64,000 nucleotides of DNA. It comes from Bradyrhizobium glycinis. Its GTDB lineage: Bacteria > Pseudomonadota > Alphaproteobacteria > Rhizobiales > Xanthobacteraceae. A program made the position numbers and the translations under genes. Location of the stretch: the NCBI RefSeq assembly GCF_016031655.1, contig NZ_JACCHQ010000008.1, forward strand, positions 124,001 to 188,000. The letters are read 5' to 3'. Below, piece after piece: positions 29,037 through 37,691 of this stretch. The notes below the pieces were generated by a model. That model was given only the letters and a program-made list of their open reading frames with translations. It was not told where the DNA came from and did no database searches. The first letter of the stretch is position 1, and each line of letters starts with the position of its first letter.

Positions 29037-30656
29037 ATGAAGCGCCGCGATTTCCTCAAATCCGTTTCCGGGTTGGCCGCTGGCGCGGCGCTTCCGGCCA
29101 TGCCATCCGTGATCTCCTCGGCCAAGGCCGACGCCCGCTCGGAGACGCTGCTGATCGTCTCGGAGGGCGGCCCCAACAATCTCGACATCCATGGCGTCGG
29201 CACCAACGTGCCCGGCTACGAGGTCTCCTGGAATTGCTACGACCGCCTGATCAGCCACGAGATGAAGAGCGGCCCCGGCGGGGTGCCCTATTACGACCGC
29301 GACAAGTTCAAGGGCGAGCTCGCCGACGACATGAAGATCGACGACATGTCGGTCACCTTCAAGCTGAAGAAGAACGCCAAATTCCACGACGGCGCGCCGG
29401 TCACGGCGAAAGACGTGAAATGGTCGCTCGACCGCGCCGTCAGCGTCGGCGGCTTCCCGACCTTCCAGATGAGCGCGGGTTCGCTGACAAAGGCCGAGCA
29501 GTTCGTCGTGGTAGACGATCACACCGTGCGCGTCGACTTCCTGAAGAAGGACAAGCTGACGATCCCCGATCTCGCCGTCATCGTGCCCTGCATCGTCAAT
29601 TCCGAGCTGGTGAAGAAGAACGCCAGCGAAAAAGACCCCTGGGGTCTCGAATACACCAAGCAGCAGACCGCCGGCTCCGGCGCCTACAAGGTGACGAAGT
29701 GGACCGCGGGCACCGAAGTCATCATGGAGCGGAACGAGGATTGGGTCGGCGGCCCGCTCCCCAAGATCAAGCGCGTGATCTGGCGCATGGTGCCGCAGGC
29801 CGGCAACCGCCGGGCGCTGCTCGAGCGCGGCGACGCCGACATCTCCTATGAGCTGCCGTTCAAGGATTTCCAGGAGATGAAGGCGAACGGCAAGCTCAAT
29901 GTGGTGTCGCTGCCGTTTTCCAACGGCATCCAGTATATCGGCATGAACGTGACCAAGCCGCCGTTCGACAACGTCAAGGTGCGGCAGGCCATCGCCTATG
30001 CGCTGCCGTATCAGAAGATCATGGACGCGGTGCTGTTCGGCCTTGGCAATCCCATGTTCGGCGCAAAGGACAAGGCGACCGAAGTCGCCTGGCCGCAGCC
30101 GCACAAATACAACACCGACATGGAGAAGGCGAAGGCGCTGCTGACAGAAGCCGGTTACGCAGGCGGCTTCGAGACCACGATCTCGTTTGACCTCAACTTC
30201 GCCGGCGTCAACGAGCCGCTGTGCGTGTTGGTGCAGGAGAGCCTCGCCCAGCTCGGCATCAAGACCACCATCAACAAGGTGCCCGGCGCCAACTGGCGCA
30301 CCGAACTCAACAAGAAGGAGATGCCGCTCTTCACCAACGTGTTCTCGGGCTGGCTCGATTACCCCGAGTATTTCTTCTACTGGTGCTATCACGGCAACAA
30401 TTCCGTCTTCAACACCATGAGCTACAAGTCGGCGGCGATGGACAAGTTCATCGACGGTGCGCGCACGGCGGCAGCGACCGGCGACAAGGCCGCTTACGAT
30501 GCCGACGTGAAGGGCTTCGTCGATCTCGCCTTCGCCGACATCCCGCGCATCCCGTTGTATCAGCCCTTCGTCAACGTCGCGATGCAGAAGAACGTCACGG
30601 GCTACCAATACTGGTTCCACCGCAGGCTCGATTATCGCGCGATGGCGAAGGGGTGA
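29037..30656 (+). CDS. Peptide-type ABC transporter binding protein (family 5), Tat-exported
   Basis: 539 residues. The N-terminus MKRRDFLKSVSGLAAGAALP is a twin-arginine signal. Family-5 (DppA/OppA) features follow: FKLKKNAKFHDGAPVTAKDV, GSGAYKV, LLERGDADISYEL, VRQAIAYALPYQKI and AKALLTEAGY. It delivers substrate to the two permeases encoded downstream. Family members bind peptides, opines, nickel or other small solutes, so the ligand is not readable. The coupling to AtzG/E/H-like and allophanate hydrolase genes makes a urea- or amide-type nitrogen compound the best guess. Confidence 0.92.
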   Translation: MKRRDFLKSVSGLAAGAALPAMPSVISSAKADARSETLLIVSEGGPNNLDIHGVGTNVPGYEVSWNCYDRLISHEMKSGPGGVPYYDRDKFKGELADDMKIDDMSVTFKLKKNAKFHDGAPVTAKDVKWSLDRAVSVGGFPTFQMSAGSLTKAEQFVVVDDHTVRVDFLKKDKLTIPDLAVIVPCIVNSELVKKNASEKDPWGLEYTKQQTAGSGAYKVTKWTAGTEVIMERNEDWVGGPLPKIKRVIWRMVPQAGNRRALLERGDADISYELPFKDFQEMKANGKLNVVSLPFSNGIQYIGMNVTKPPFDNVKVRQAIAYALPYQKIMDAVLFGLGNPMFGAKDKATEVAWPQPHKYNTDMEKAKALLTEAGYAGGFETTISFDLNFAGVNEPLCVLVQESLAQLGIKTTINKVPGANWRTELNKKEMPLFTNVFSGWLDYPEYFFYWCYHGNNSVFNTMSYKSAAMDKFIDGARTAAATGDKAAYDADVKGFVDLAFADIPRIPLYQPFVNVAMQKNVTGYQYWFHRRLDYRAMAKG

Positions 30657-30733
30657 GGGGCCATGGGTGGCGCGAGCAACACGTCCGCGTCTTCCAGCTT
30701 TCCGCGCTGGAGTGAGGTGAGCACCACTCTCTC

Positions 30734-30841
30734 ATTCCCTCCCCCCTTGTGGGGGAGGGGCAGGGAGGGGGGTAGCCACGAACTCCGACCTCTCGGGCGG
30801 CCACCCCTCTCCCTAGCCCTCCCCCACAAGGGGGCAGGGAA
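30734..30841. repeat. Palindromic repeat between binding protein and first permease
   Basis: TTCCCTCCCCCCTTGTGGGG at the left pairs with CCCCACAAGGGGGCAGGGAA at the right. It occupies almost half of the 236-nt gap in the operon and may lower downstream expression relative to the binding protein. Confidence 0.75.
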
Positions 30842-30892
30842 CGCAGCGGAGCGCGCGGCTCGCAGAGTGCGCAACACGCGCAGGAGCACCCC

Positions 30893-31906
30893 ATGCTGAC
30901 CATGATCGGCAAGCGCCTGATGTTCGCGATCCCCTCGCTGATCGGCGTCGTCATCGTCACCTTCCTGCTGACGCGCGCGCTGCCGGGCGATCCCGCCGCT
31001 TACTTCGCGGGCCCGGCCGCGACCAAGGAAGCCGTCGAGCAGATCCGGAAAAAGCTCGGCTTCGACAAGCCGTTGATCGAGCAGTTCTTCCGCTATGCCA
31101 ACGATCTCGCGCACGGCGATTTCGGCAACTCGCTGACGACGGGCCAGCCGGTCGCGACCGAGATTCGCAACCGCCTGCCGGCCTCGGCCGAGCTGACGCT
31201 GCTCGGCCTCTTCGTGTCCATTGCGATCGCCATTCCGCTCGGCGTGCTGGCGGCAACGCGGCCGGGATCATGGATCGACCATCTCTGTCGGGTGACGACC
31301 ACGGCCGGCGTCTCGCTGCCGGTGTTCTTCACCGGCCTCGTGCTGGTCTATGTCTTCTACTTCCGGCTGGGCTGGTCGCCGGCGCCGCTCGGCCGTCTCG
31401 ACGTGTTCTACAGCGCGCCGCCAACGGTGACAGGCTTCTATTTGATCGACACCCTGATCGCGCGCGATGTCGAGGCGTTCCGCTCGGCGCTGAGCCAGCT
31501 CATTCTCCCGGCAACGACGCTCGCGATCTTCTCGCTGGCGCCGATCGCGCGCATGACCCGCGCCTCCATGCTCGCGGTGCTCGCGTCCGAATTCGTTCGC
31601 ACCGCGCGCGCCAGCGGCCTGTCGCCGGCGACCGTGATCGTCACTTACGCGTTTCGCAATGCGATGCTGCCTGTCATCACCACGCTCAGCATGGTGTTCT
31701 CGTTCCTGCTCGGCGCCAACGTGCTGGTGGAGAAGGTGTTCGCCTGGCCGGGTATCGGCTCCTACGCGGTGGAAGCGCTGATCTCCTCCGACTTCGCGCC
31801 GGTGCAGGGCTTCGTGCTGACCATGGCGGTGATGTACGTGCTGCTCAATCTCGTGATCGACATTTTGTACGGTGTGATCGATCCGCGCGTCAGGTTGGAG
31901 GGGTAG
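30893..31906 (+). CDS. Peptide-type ABC transporter permease (DppB-like)
   Basis: 337 residues. The N-terminal helix ends in LTRALPGDPAAYFAGP, typical of DppB/OppB. A FGNSLTTGQPV segment and the binding-protein-dependent transport domain follow, with the EAA loop RASMLAVLASEFVRTARASG (the cytoplasmic coupling helix) and about six transmembrane helices. It pairs with the DppC-like permease encoded after the next repeat. Confidence 0.94.
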   Translation: MLTMIGKRLMFAIPSLIGVVIVTFLLTRALPGDPAAYFAGPAATKEAVEQIRKKLGFDKPLIEQFFRYANDLAHGDFGNSLTTGQPVATEIRNRLPASAELTLLGLFVSIAIAIPLGVLAATRPGSWIDHLCRVTTTAGVSLPVFFTGLVLVYVFYFRLGWSPAPLGRLDVFYSAPPTVTGFYLIDTLIARDVEAFRSALSQLILPATTLAIFSLAPIARMTRASMLAVLASEFVRTARASGLSPATVIVTYAFRNAMLPVITTLSMVFSFLLGANVLVEKVFAWPGIGSYAVEALISSDFAPVQGFVLTMAVMYVLLNLVIDILYGVIDPRVRLEG

Positions 31907-31932
31907 ATGATCGCATTCGAAGCCACGCGAAC

Positions 31933-32060
31933 GGTGCGCTCCCTCCCCCGCTTGCGGGGGAGGGTTGGGGAGAGGGCTTTTTCCGCGGTCGAGCACCCCC
32001 GAGAGGAGAGAGCCCTCACTCGGCGCTCCGCGCCGACCTCTCCCGCAAGCGGGAGAGGTG
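31933..32060. repeat. Palindromic repeat (GGTGCGCTCCCTCCCCCGCTTGCGGG family, copy 2)
   Basis: Nearly identical to 27505-27634, including the CGGCGCTCCGCGCCG central hairpin and the flanking AGCCAC. It lies between the two permease genes, starting 27 nt after the first permease stop. Confidence 0.85.
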
Positions 32061-32111
32061 AAGCCAACTCCCAGCTCGGCACCCAACGTCATGACGCTCA
32101 GGAGTGACACA

Positions 32112-33011
32112 ATGAGCTCCGTTGCGCCTGCTGTTGAACCTGTCGGGCCCGCCCGCACGTCAGGCCTCGTCGCGGTGCTTGAACAGACCCGTTACGTCCT
32201 CAGCGAGAACAAGGTCACGGGCTTTGCCTTTGCGCTGCTCCTGATCATCGTGTTCGCCGCGCTGTTCGGCCCCTATGTCGTGCCCTATGATCCGCTCGCC
32301 TCCGACACGGCCGCTGCGCTGAAGCCGCCGTCGGCGGCGCACTGGTTCGGCACCGACCAATTGGGCCGCGACATCTTCAGCCGCGTCATCGTCGCCACGC
32401 GCCTCGACTTCTTCATCGCGATCGCGTCGGTTGCTCTGGTGTTCCTGATGGGCGGCCTTGCCGGCATTGCGGCCGGCTATTTCGGCGGCTGGACCGATCG
32501 CGTCGTCGGCCGCATCGCCGACACCATCATGGCCTTTCCGCTGTTCGTGCTGGCGATGGGCATCGTCGCCGCGCTTGGCAACACCGTGCAGAACATCATC
32601 CTGGCCACTGCGATCGTGAACTTCCCGCTCTATGCCCGCGTCGCGCGCGCCGAAGCCAATGTCCGCCGCAATGCCGGCTTCGTGCAGGCCGCGCGTCTCT
32701 CAGGCAACGGCGAATTCCGCATCCTGCTGGTGCACATCCTGCCCAACATCATGCCGATCATGATCGTGCAGATGTCGCTGACCATGGGCTACGCCATCCT
32801 CAACGCCGCCGGCCTCTCCTTCATCGGCCTCGGCGTCCGTCCGCCGACCGCCGAATGGGGCATCATGGTCGCTGAAGGCGCGGGCTTCATGGTGTCGGGC
32901 GAATGGTGGATCGCGCTCTTCCCCGGCCTTGCCCTGATGATCGCCGTGTTCTGCTTCAACCTCCTCGGCGACGGCCTCCGCGACATCGTCGATCCGCAAC
33001 GGAGGACGTGA
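32112..33011 (+). CDS. Peptide-type ABC transporter permease (DppC-like)
   Basis: 299 residues from ATG 32112, preceded by CAGGAG. A DppC/OppC-type N-terminal extension precedes FGTDQLGRDIFSRVI, a family hallmark. The coupling loop is ARVARAEANVRRNAGFVQAA, and the C-terminus contains FIGLGVRPPTAEWGIM and LLGDGLRDIVDPQ. The ORF extends further upstream through a repeat; that extension is rejected. The stop TGA shares one base with the ATG of the next small ORF. Confidence 0.94.
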   Translation: MSSVAPAVEPVGPARTSGLVAVLEQTRYVLSENKVTGFAFALLLIIVFAALFGPYVVPYDPLASDTAAALKPPSAAHWFGTDQLGRDIFSRVIVATRLDFFIAIASVALVFLMGGLAGIAAGYFGGWTDRVVGRIADTIMAFPLFVLAMGIVAALGNTVQNIILATAIVNFPLYARVARAEANVRRNAGFVQAARLSGNGEFRILLVHILPNIMPIMIVQMSLTMGYAILNAAGLSFIGLGVRPPTAEWGIMVAEGAGFMVSGEWWIALFPGLALMIAVFCFNLLGDGLRDIVDPQRRT

Positions 33012-33106
33012 TGGTGAATTTTTGGTTGAAATTCCTCAACGATTCCAACCTCGTTCTACTGTGCATGGGGTTGTTTTCGCACTTTTTGATCGGCAGGCCC
33101 GCATGA
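33011..33106 (+). CDS. Putative 31-residue membrane peptide inside the ABC operon
   Basis: An ATG at 33011 lies 5 nt after a perfect GGAGG (33001-33005) and overlaps the permease stop as TGATG. The frame ends in a TGA that overlaps the ATPase start as ATGA (33103-33106). The peptide is MVNFWLKFLNDSN, then a hydrophobic segment LVLLCMGLFSHFLIG, then RPA, so one transmembrane helix is plausible. The region is more A/T-rich than the genes beside it. It could be a real small membrane protein, or a leader whose translation couples permease and ATPase synthesis. Homologues would settle which. Confidence 0.4.
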   Translation: MVNFWLKFLNDSNLVLLCMGLFSHFLIGRPA

Positions 33107-34872
33107 CCGCCCAGCCGCTGCTCGAGGTCCAGGACCTCACGGTCGAATTCACCACCCGCCGCGGCATCGTCAAGGCTGTGCAGCACGTCAACATCTCCGT
33201 GGCCAAGGGCGAGACGCTCGCCATCGTCGGCGAGTCCGGCTCCGGCAAGTCGGTGACATCCTACGCGGTGATGCGCATCCTCGACCGCGCCGGCAAGATC
33301 GCCGAGGGCTCTGTGATGTTCTCCGGCATCGACGTCAAGGCGGCGACCGAAGACCAGATGCGCGATCTGCGCGGCCGCGAAGTCTCGATGATCTTCCAGA
33401 ATCCGCGTGCCGCGCTCAACCCGATCCGGAAAGTCGGCGACCAGATCGAGGACGTGCTGCGCACCCATGTGCAGCAGGCCCAGGTTGCCGATCATGGCGA
33501 GAAGGCGATCGAGGCGCTGGAGCAGGTCAAGATCGCGCGCCCGCGGGAGCGCTACCACGCCTATCCGTTCGAGCTGTCGGGCGGCATGTGCCAGCGCGTC
33601 GTCATCGCGCTCGCGCTCGCCTGCAATCCGCAGCTCCTCATCGCCGACGAGCCGACGACGGGATTGGACGTCACCACGCAGAAGGCCGTGATGGACCTGA
33701 TCGTCGAGCTGACGAAACGCCGCGCGATGTCGACCATCCTGATCACGCACGATCTTGGCCTCGCTGCCGCCTATTGCGACCGCGTCGTCGTGATGGAGAA
33801 GGGCCGTGTCGTCGAGACCGCCACGGCCGCCGACATCTTCGCGAACCCGCAGCACCCGTATACGAAGAAGCTGATGCGCGCGACGCCGCGGCTTGGGGTG
33901 AGCTTGCGCGATCTGCTGCCTGAGGAAGAAAGCAGAGCCGTCATGGCCGGGCTTGACCCGGCCATCCATCAAACTTCGCAAGACCTCTCTCGGTCGATGG
34001 ACCCCCGGGTCGAGCCCGGGGGTGACGAAACATCAAAACCCCTCCTGCTCGTCGACAAGCTCGTCAAGGAATATCCCCGCCAGGGTGCGACCGCCGTGCT
34101 CGGCAAACTGTTCGGCCGCAAGCCGCCGGTGGAGCCGGACGTGTTCCGCGCCGTCGACGGCATCTCCTTTGCGATTGGCCATGGCGAGAGCGTCGGCCTG
34201 GTCGGCGAGTCCGGCTGCGGCAAGTCGACCACGTCGATGATGGTGATGCGCCTCCTCGACCAGACCTCCGGCCTGATCCAGTTCGACGGCGAGGACATCG
34301 GCAGCATTGCTCCCGCCGCGTTCGCGCGGCTGCCGCAGCGCAGCCGCATCCAGATGGTGTTCCAGGATCCGACCGACAGCCTCAACCCGCGCTTCACCGC
34401 TGCGCGCGCGATCGCCGATCCGATCATGCAATTGGGCGACGTCAGGGGACGCGACGCGCTGCGCGCCCGCTGCGAAGAGCTGGCCACCATGGTCGGCCTG
34501 CCGCACAATCTGCTCGACCGCTTCCCGCACCAATTGTCCGGCGGCCAGAAGGCCCGCGTCGGCATCGCCCGGGCGATCGCGCTGCATCCCAAGCTCGTCA
34601 TCCTGGACGAGCCGACCGCGGCGCTGGACGTCTCCGTGCAGGCCGTCGTCCTCAATTTGCTTCAGGATCTCAAGGCGCGGCTAGGTATGAGCTATCTGTT
34701 CGTCTCGCATGATTTGAATGTGGTGCGCTTGTTGTGCGATCGTGTCATTGTGATGCGGACGGGACGGATCGTCGAGGAAGGTTCTTCCGAGCAGGTGCTC
34801 GGCGATCCCAAGGACGACTACACCAAGGAGCTGCTGACGGCGATCCCGCATCCGCCGTTGCCGACACACTAA
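33103..34872 (+). CDS. Fused double ATPase of the peptide-type ABC transporter (DppD-DppF-like)
   Basis: 589 residues from ATG 33103. The first ATPase has Walker A GESGSGKS, Q-loop FQNPRAALNP, signature LSGGMCQRV (Met for the usual Gln) and Walker B LLIADEPTTGLD, then the oligopeptide-family tail HPYTKKLM. The second has GESGCGKS, FQDPTDSLNPR, LSGGQKARV and LVILDEPTAALD. Between them lies a linker of which 29 residues (Val280-Asp308, containing MAGLDPAIH) are encoded by a palindromic genomic repeat at 33940-34026. All nucleotide-site motifs are intact, so the insert appears tolerated. It energises the importer encoded upstream. Confidence 0.93.
   Translation: MTAQPLLEVQDLTVEFTTRRGIVKAVQHVNISVAKGETLAIVGESGSGKSVTSYAVMRILDRAGKIAEGSVMFSGIDVKAATEDQMRDLRGREVSMIFQNPRAALNPIRKVGDQIEDVLRTHVQQAQVADHGEKAIEALEQVKIARPRERYHAYPFELSGGMCQRVVIALALACNPQLLIADEPTTGLDVTTQKAVMDLIVELTKRRAMSTILITHDLGLAAAYCDRVVVMEKGRVVETATAADIFANPQHPYTKKLMRATPRLGVSLRDLLPEEESRAVMAGLDPAIHQTSQDLSRSMDPRVEPGGDETSKPLLLVDKLVKEYPRQGATAVLGKLFGRKPPVEPDVFRAVDGISFAIGHGESVGLVGESGCGKSTTSMMVMRLLDQTSGLIQFDGEDIGSIAPAAFARLPQRSRIQMVFQDPTDSLNPRFTAARAIADPIMQLGDVRGRDALRARCEELATMVGLPHNLLDRFPHQLSGGQKARVGIARAIALHPKLVILDEPTAALDVSVQAVVLNLLQDLKARLGMSYLFVSHDLNVVRLLCDRVIVMRTGRIVEEGSSEQVLGDPKDDYTKELLTAIPHPPLPTH
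33940..34026. repeat. Palindromic repeat inserted in frame in the ABC ATPase gene
   Basis: 87 bp, exactly 29 codons. It starts GTCATGGCCGGGCTTGACCC and ends CGAGCCCGGGGGTGAC, with mirrored CCATCCATC...GATGG inside. It matches the intergenic elements at 11657-11769 and especially 14181-14258 in layout and sequence. Here it encodes part of the linker between two ATPase domains. Confidence 0.85.
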
Positions 34873-34898
34873 GACTGCACTGATTGCTTGAGAGCGTG

Positions 34899-35078
34899 AT
34901 GGCCGAACCCCTGGACGACTATATCGACGCCGTATCGAAGGCGCTGGCACTGCCGCTCGAGGAGGCCTGGCGGCCTGCCGTGCGCGCCAATCTCGAAGTC
35001 TCGCTGCGGCTTGGCCGCATGGTCGACGAATTCGCGCTGCCGGACGAGACCGAGCCGGCGCCGATCTTCACGGCCTGA
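34899..35078 (+). CDS. AtzG/HpxX-like small subunit (DUF4089)
   Basis: 59 residues from ATG 34899, containing DDYIDAVSKALALPLEEAWRP and LEVSLRLGRMVDEFALPDE. This is the DUF4089 pattern of AtzG, the small helical partner of the amidohydrolase AtzE in 1-carboxybiuret hydrolase, and of HpxX in oxalurate clusters. It stops 4 nt before the AtzE-like start, as expected for an obligate complex. Confidence 0.85.
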   Translation: MAEPLDDYIDAVSKALALPLEEAWRPAVRANLEVSLRLGRMVDEFALPDETEPAPIFTA

Positions 35079-35082
35079 AACC

Positions 35083-36477
35083 ATGTCGGCCAAACCAGAG
35101 ATGACGGCCTCCGAGATCGCGAGTGCGGTTGCGGGGCGCAAGATGTCCGCGCTCGATGCCACCGAAGCTGTGCTCGCGCGCATCGAGCAGCATGACCGCA
35201 TCCTCAATTCCTTCACCGACGTCACCGCCGAACGCGCCCGCGCCAAAGCGCGCGCGATCGATGCCGACATCGCTGCAGGCAGGAAAGTCGGTCCGCTCGC
35301 CGGCGTGCCCTTCGCCGTCAAGAACCTGTTCGATGTTGCGGGCCTGCCAACGCGCGCCGGCTCGAAGATCAACCGCGATCTCGCGCCCGCCAAGCGCGAC
35401 GCGACGCTGATCGAGCGGATGGAAGCGGCCGGTGCCGTTCTCGTCGGCGCGCTCAACATGGGCGAATACGCCTACGATTTCACGGGCGAGAACATCCATG
35501 ACAGCCCCTCGCGCAATCCGCACGACACCACGCGGATGAGCGGCGGCTCCTCCGGCGGCTCGGGCAGCGCCGTCGGCGGCGCGCTGGTGCCGATCGCGCT
35601 CGGCTCCGACACCAATGGCTCGATCCGCGTGCCGTCGTCCTTCTGCGGCATCTTCGGCCTGAAGCCGACCTATGGCCGGCTGTCACGCGCGCGTTCGTTC
35701 CCGTTCGTGGCGAGCCTCGACCATCTCGGCCCGTTCGCGCGCTCCGTCGCCGACCTCGCGCTCGCCTATGACGCGATGCAGGGTCCGGACGCAGACGACG
35801 GCGCCTGCACCACGCGCGGGTTGGAGCCGGTCACGCCGCTGCTCGATGAGTCCATTTCCGGTCTGCGCGTTGCGATTGCCGGCGGGCACTTCCAGAAGAA
35901 TGTGTTTCCGGAAGCGGTCGAAGCCGTCAGCCGCGTCGCCAAGGCGCTGGGCGCAACGCAGGTGGTCGACGTTCCCGAAGCATCGCGCGCCCGCGCGGCG
36001 GCTTACGTCATCACCACCACGGAGGGCGCCTCGCTCCATCTCGATCGCCTACGCAAGCGCCCTGGCGATTTCGACCCGGCCGTGCGCGACCGGCTGATCG
36101 CGGGCGCCATGGTCCCTGCGCCGCTGGTCGACCGCGCACAAAAATTCCGCCGCTGGTATCGCGCACAGCTCGCCGAGATCTTTCGATCCGTCGACGTGCT
36201 GCTGGCGCCAGCGACGCCCTGCACCGCGCCGAAGCTCGGCCAGGTCAATTTCAATCTCGACGGCGTCGAGCTGCCGGTGCGCGCCAATATCGGCATCCAC
36301 ACCCAGCCGATTTCCTTCATCGGCCTGCCGGTGGTCGCGGTTCCGGTGCCGCTGGAGCCGCTGCCGATCGGCGTGCAGATCATTTGCGCGCCCTGGCGCG
36401 AGGACATCGCGCTGCGCGTTGCGCACGCATTGGAGAAGATGGGCGCCGTCGCGGCGCCCGCGCCGAGAGGATTCTAA
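35083..36477 (+). CDS. AtzE-family amidohydrolase
   Basis: 464 residues of the amidase-signature family with intact triad Lys80 (FAVKNLFDV), Ser156 (GGSSGGS) and nucleophile Ser180 (GSDTNGSIR). The gene order AtzG-AtzE-AtzH identifies the subfamily. In the cyanuric-acid pathway AtzE with AtzG deaminates 1-carboxybiuret to 1,3-dicarboxyurea. The related HpxY acts in oxalurate use. Which of these applies here cannot be read from sequence. Allophanate hydrolase downstream favours the carboxybiuret-type chemistry. Confidence 0.88.
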   Translation: MSAKPEMTASEIASAVAGRKMSALDATEAVLARIEQHDRILNSFTDVTAERARAKARAIDADIAAGRKVGPLAGVPFAVKNLFDVAGLPTRAGSKINRDLAPAKRDATLIERMEAAGAVLVGALNMGEYAYDFTGENIHDSPSRNPHDTTRMSGGSSGGSGSAVGGALVPIALGSDTNGSIRVPSSFCGIFGLKPTYGRLSRARSFPFVASLDHLGPFARSVADLALAYDAMQGPDADDGACTTRGLEPVTPLLDESISGLRVAIAGGHFQKNVFPEAVEAVSRVAKALGATQVVDVPEASRARAAAYVITTTEGASLHLDRLRKRPGDFDPAVRDRLIAGAMVPAPLVDRAQKFRRWYRAQLAEIFRSVDVLLAPATPCTAPKLGQVNFNLDGVELPVRANIGIHTQPISFIGLPVVAVPVPLEPLPIGVQIICAPWREDIALRVAHALEKMGAVAAPAPRGF

Positions 36478-36478
36478 G

Positions 36479-36874
36479 ATGGAGATCGATCTCCCCGACG
36501 TGATCGCGGAAGTCAAGGCCGCGTTCGAGCGCTACGAGCAGGCCCTCGTCAGCAACGACGTCGCCGTGCTCGGTGAGCTGTTCCGCAACGATCCGCGCAC
36601 CTTGCGCTACGGCATCGGCGAGAACCTCTATGGCTACGAGGCGATCTCCGGCTTCCGCGCCGCGCGCTCGCCGGTCGGGCTGAACCGCCGCACCGCCAAG
36701 ACCGTGATCACGGCTTACGGCCGCGACACGGCGGTGGCGTCCACCTTGTTCTATCGCGATACGGCCCCCGGCAAGGTCGGCCGGCAGATGCAGACGTGGA
36801 TACGTTTCCCGGAGGGCTGGCGCGTCGTCGCCGCTCATGTCAGCATCATCGACGAGCCGAAAGAGACCGTATGA
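36479..36874 (+). CDS. AtzH/HpxZ-like protein (DUF3225)
   Basis: 131 residues from ATG 36479, one base after the AtzE-like stop. An NTF2/SnoaL-like fold: [60 protein letters not shown] and [14 protein letters not shown]. This is the DUF3225 protein that accompanies AtzE and HpxY. AtzH has been assigned a decarboxylase-type role on 1,3-dicarboxyurea, leading to allophanate. It overlaps the GntR gene by 4 nt (ATGA). Confidence 0.85.
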   Translation: MEIDLPDVIAEVKAAFERYEQALVSNDVAVLGELFRNDPRTLRYGIGENLYGYEAISGFRAARSPVGLNRRTAKTVITAYGRDTAVASTLFYRDTAPGKVGRQMQTWIRFPEGWRVVAAHVSIIDEPKETV

Positions 36875-37593
36875 CGCTTGATGATCTTCCGCAGGGCGCA
36901 TTGCCGGCCGAGCCGGTGGTGCCGCGCGTCGACCGTCCATCGCCGTCGCTGCTGAAGGTCACGCGCGCCGAGGAGCTGCGACTGCAGCTTGCCGACGAGA
37001 TCGTGCGGGGAACGCTGGCGCCGGGCTCGCCCCTGGACGAGACCGACATCGCAAGGCGCTTCAACGTCTCGCGCACGCCGGTGCGCGAGGCATTGCGCCA
37101 GCTGGTGGCGAGCGGCCTCGTCGAGGCGCGGCCGCATCGCGGCGCCGTGGTGGCGCAGCCATCGATCGAGCGACTGAAAGGCATGTTCGAGGCGATGGCG
37201 GAGCTCGAGGCCTTGTGCGCGGGCCTTGCCGCCGAACGCATGTCGGCGGCAGAGCGTCATGGCCTGGAGGCCATCCATGAGGAGCTGCGGGTGCTGAGCT
37301 ATGCCGGCAATCCCGAGCGCTTCCACGAGGTCAACGAGCGCTTTCACAACGCGATCTATGCCGGTTCGCAGAACGGCTACATCGCCGAGATCACGCTCGC
37401 GACCCGCGTCCGCGTGCAGCCGTTCCGCCGCGCCCAATTCCGCAACCTCGGCCGCCTCGCCAAGTCGCAGGCCGAACACGACCGCGTCGTCGTCGCCATC
37501 ATGCGCGGCGACAAACAGGGCGCCGCCGCCGCCATGCGCGCGCATATCGAGCTGGTGCGCGGGGAGTACGAAATCTACGCGGTGTCGGTTTAG
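36871..37593 (+). CDS. GntR-family regulator, FCD subfamily
   Basis: 240 residues from ATG 36871. The N-terminal winged helix reads [53 protein letters not shown]. The C-terminal all-helical FCD ligand-binding domain has the metal/ligand residues in the [15 protein letters not shown] and HIELV segments. It overlaps the AtzH-like gene and is the likely local regulator of the transporter-amidohydrolase operon, perhaps responding to a pathway acid. Confidence 0.92.
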   Translation: MTLDDLPQGALPAEPVVPRVDRPSPSLLKVTRAEELRLQLADEIVRGTLAPGSPLDETDIARRFNVSRTPVREALRQLVASGLVEARPHRGAVVAQPSIERLKGMFEAMAELEALCAGLAAERMSAAERHGLEAIHEELRVLSYAGNPERFHEVNERFHNAIYAGSQNGYIAEITLATRVRVQPFRRAQFRNLGRLAKSQAEHDRVVVAIMRGDKQGAAAAMRAHIELVRGEYEIYAVSV

Positions 37594-37611
37594 GGCGACG
37601 CGCTAGGTGCT

Positions 37612-37691
37612 GTAGGGTGGGCAAAGCGAAGCGTGCCCACCTTATGGTGATGGTGGGCACGTCACGCGAAGAGCGCACCTTCCACCCTACG
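37612..37691. repeat. Palindromic repeat, GTAGGGTGGGCAAAGCG family (copy 2)
   Basis: GTAGGGTGGGCAAAGCG, then GCGTGCCCACC mirrored by GGTGGGCACG, ending in CCACCCTAC. It fills the gap between convergent gntR and atzF, and its last bases supply the TAG stop codon of atzF (minus strand). Compare 8153-8278. Confidence 0.8.

Noticed and set aside
29019..30620. 533-codon minus-strand open frame over the peptide-type binding protein
   Set aside because: Antisense shadow; the plus-strand gene has a Tat signal and family motifs.
27505..32060. The palindromic repeats as a CRISPR array or insertion-sequence ends
   Set aside because: Copies are dispersed and single, not regularly spaced; no cas genes, transposase or target-site duplications are seen.
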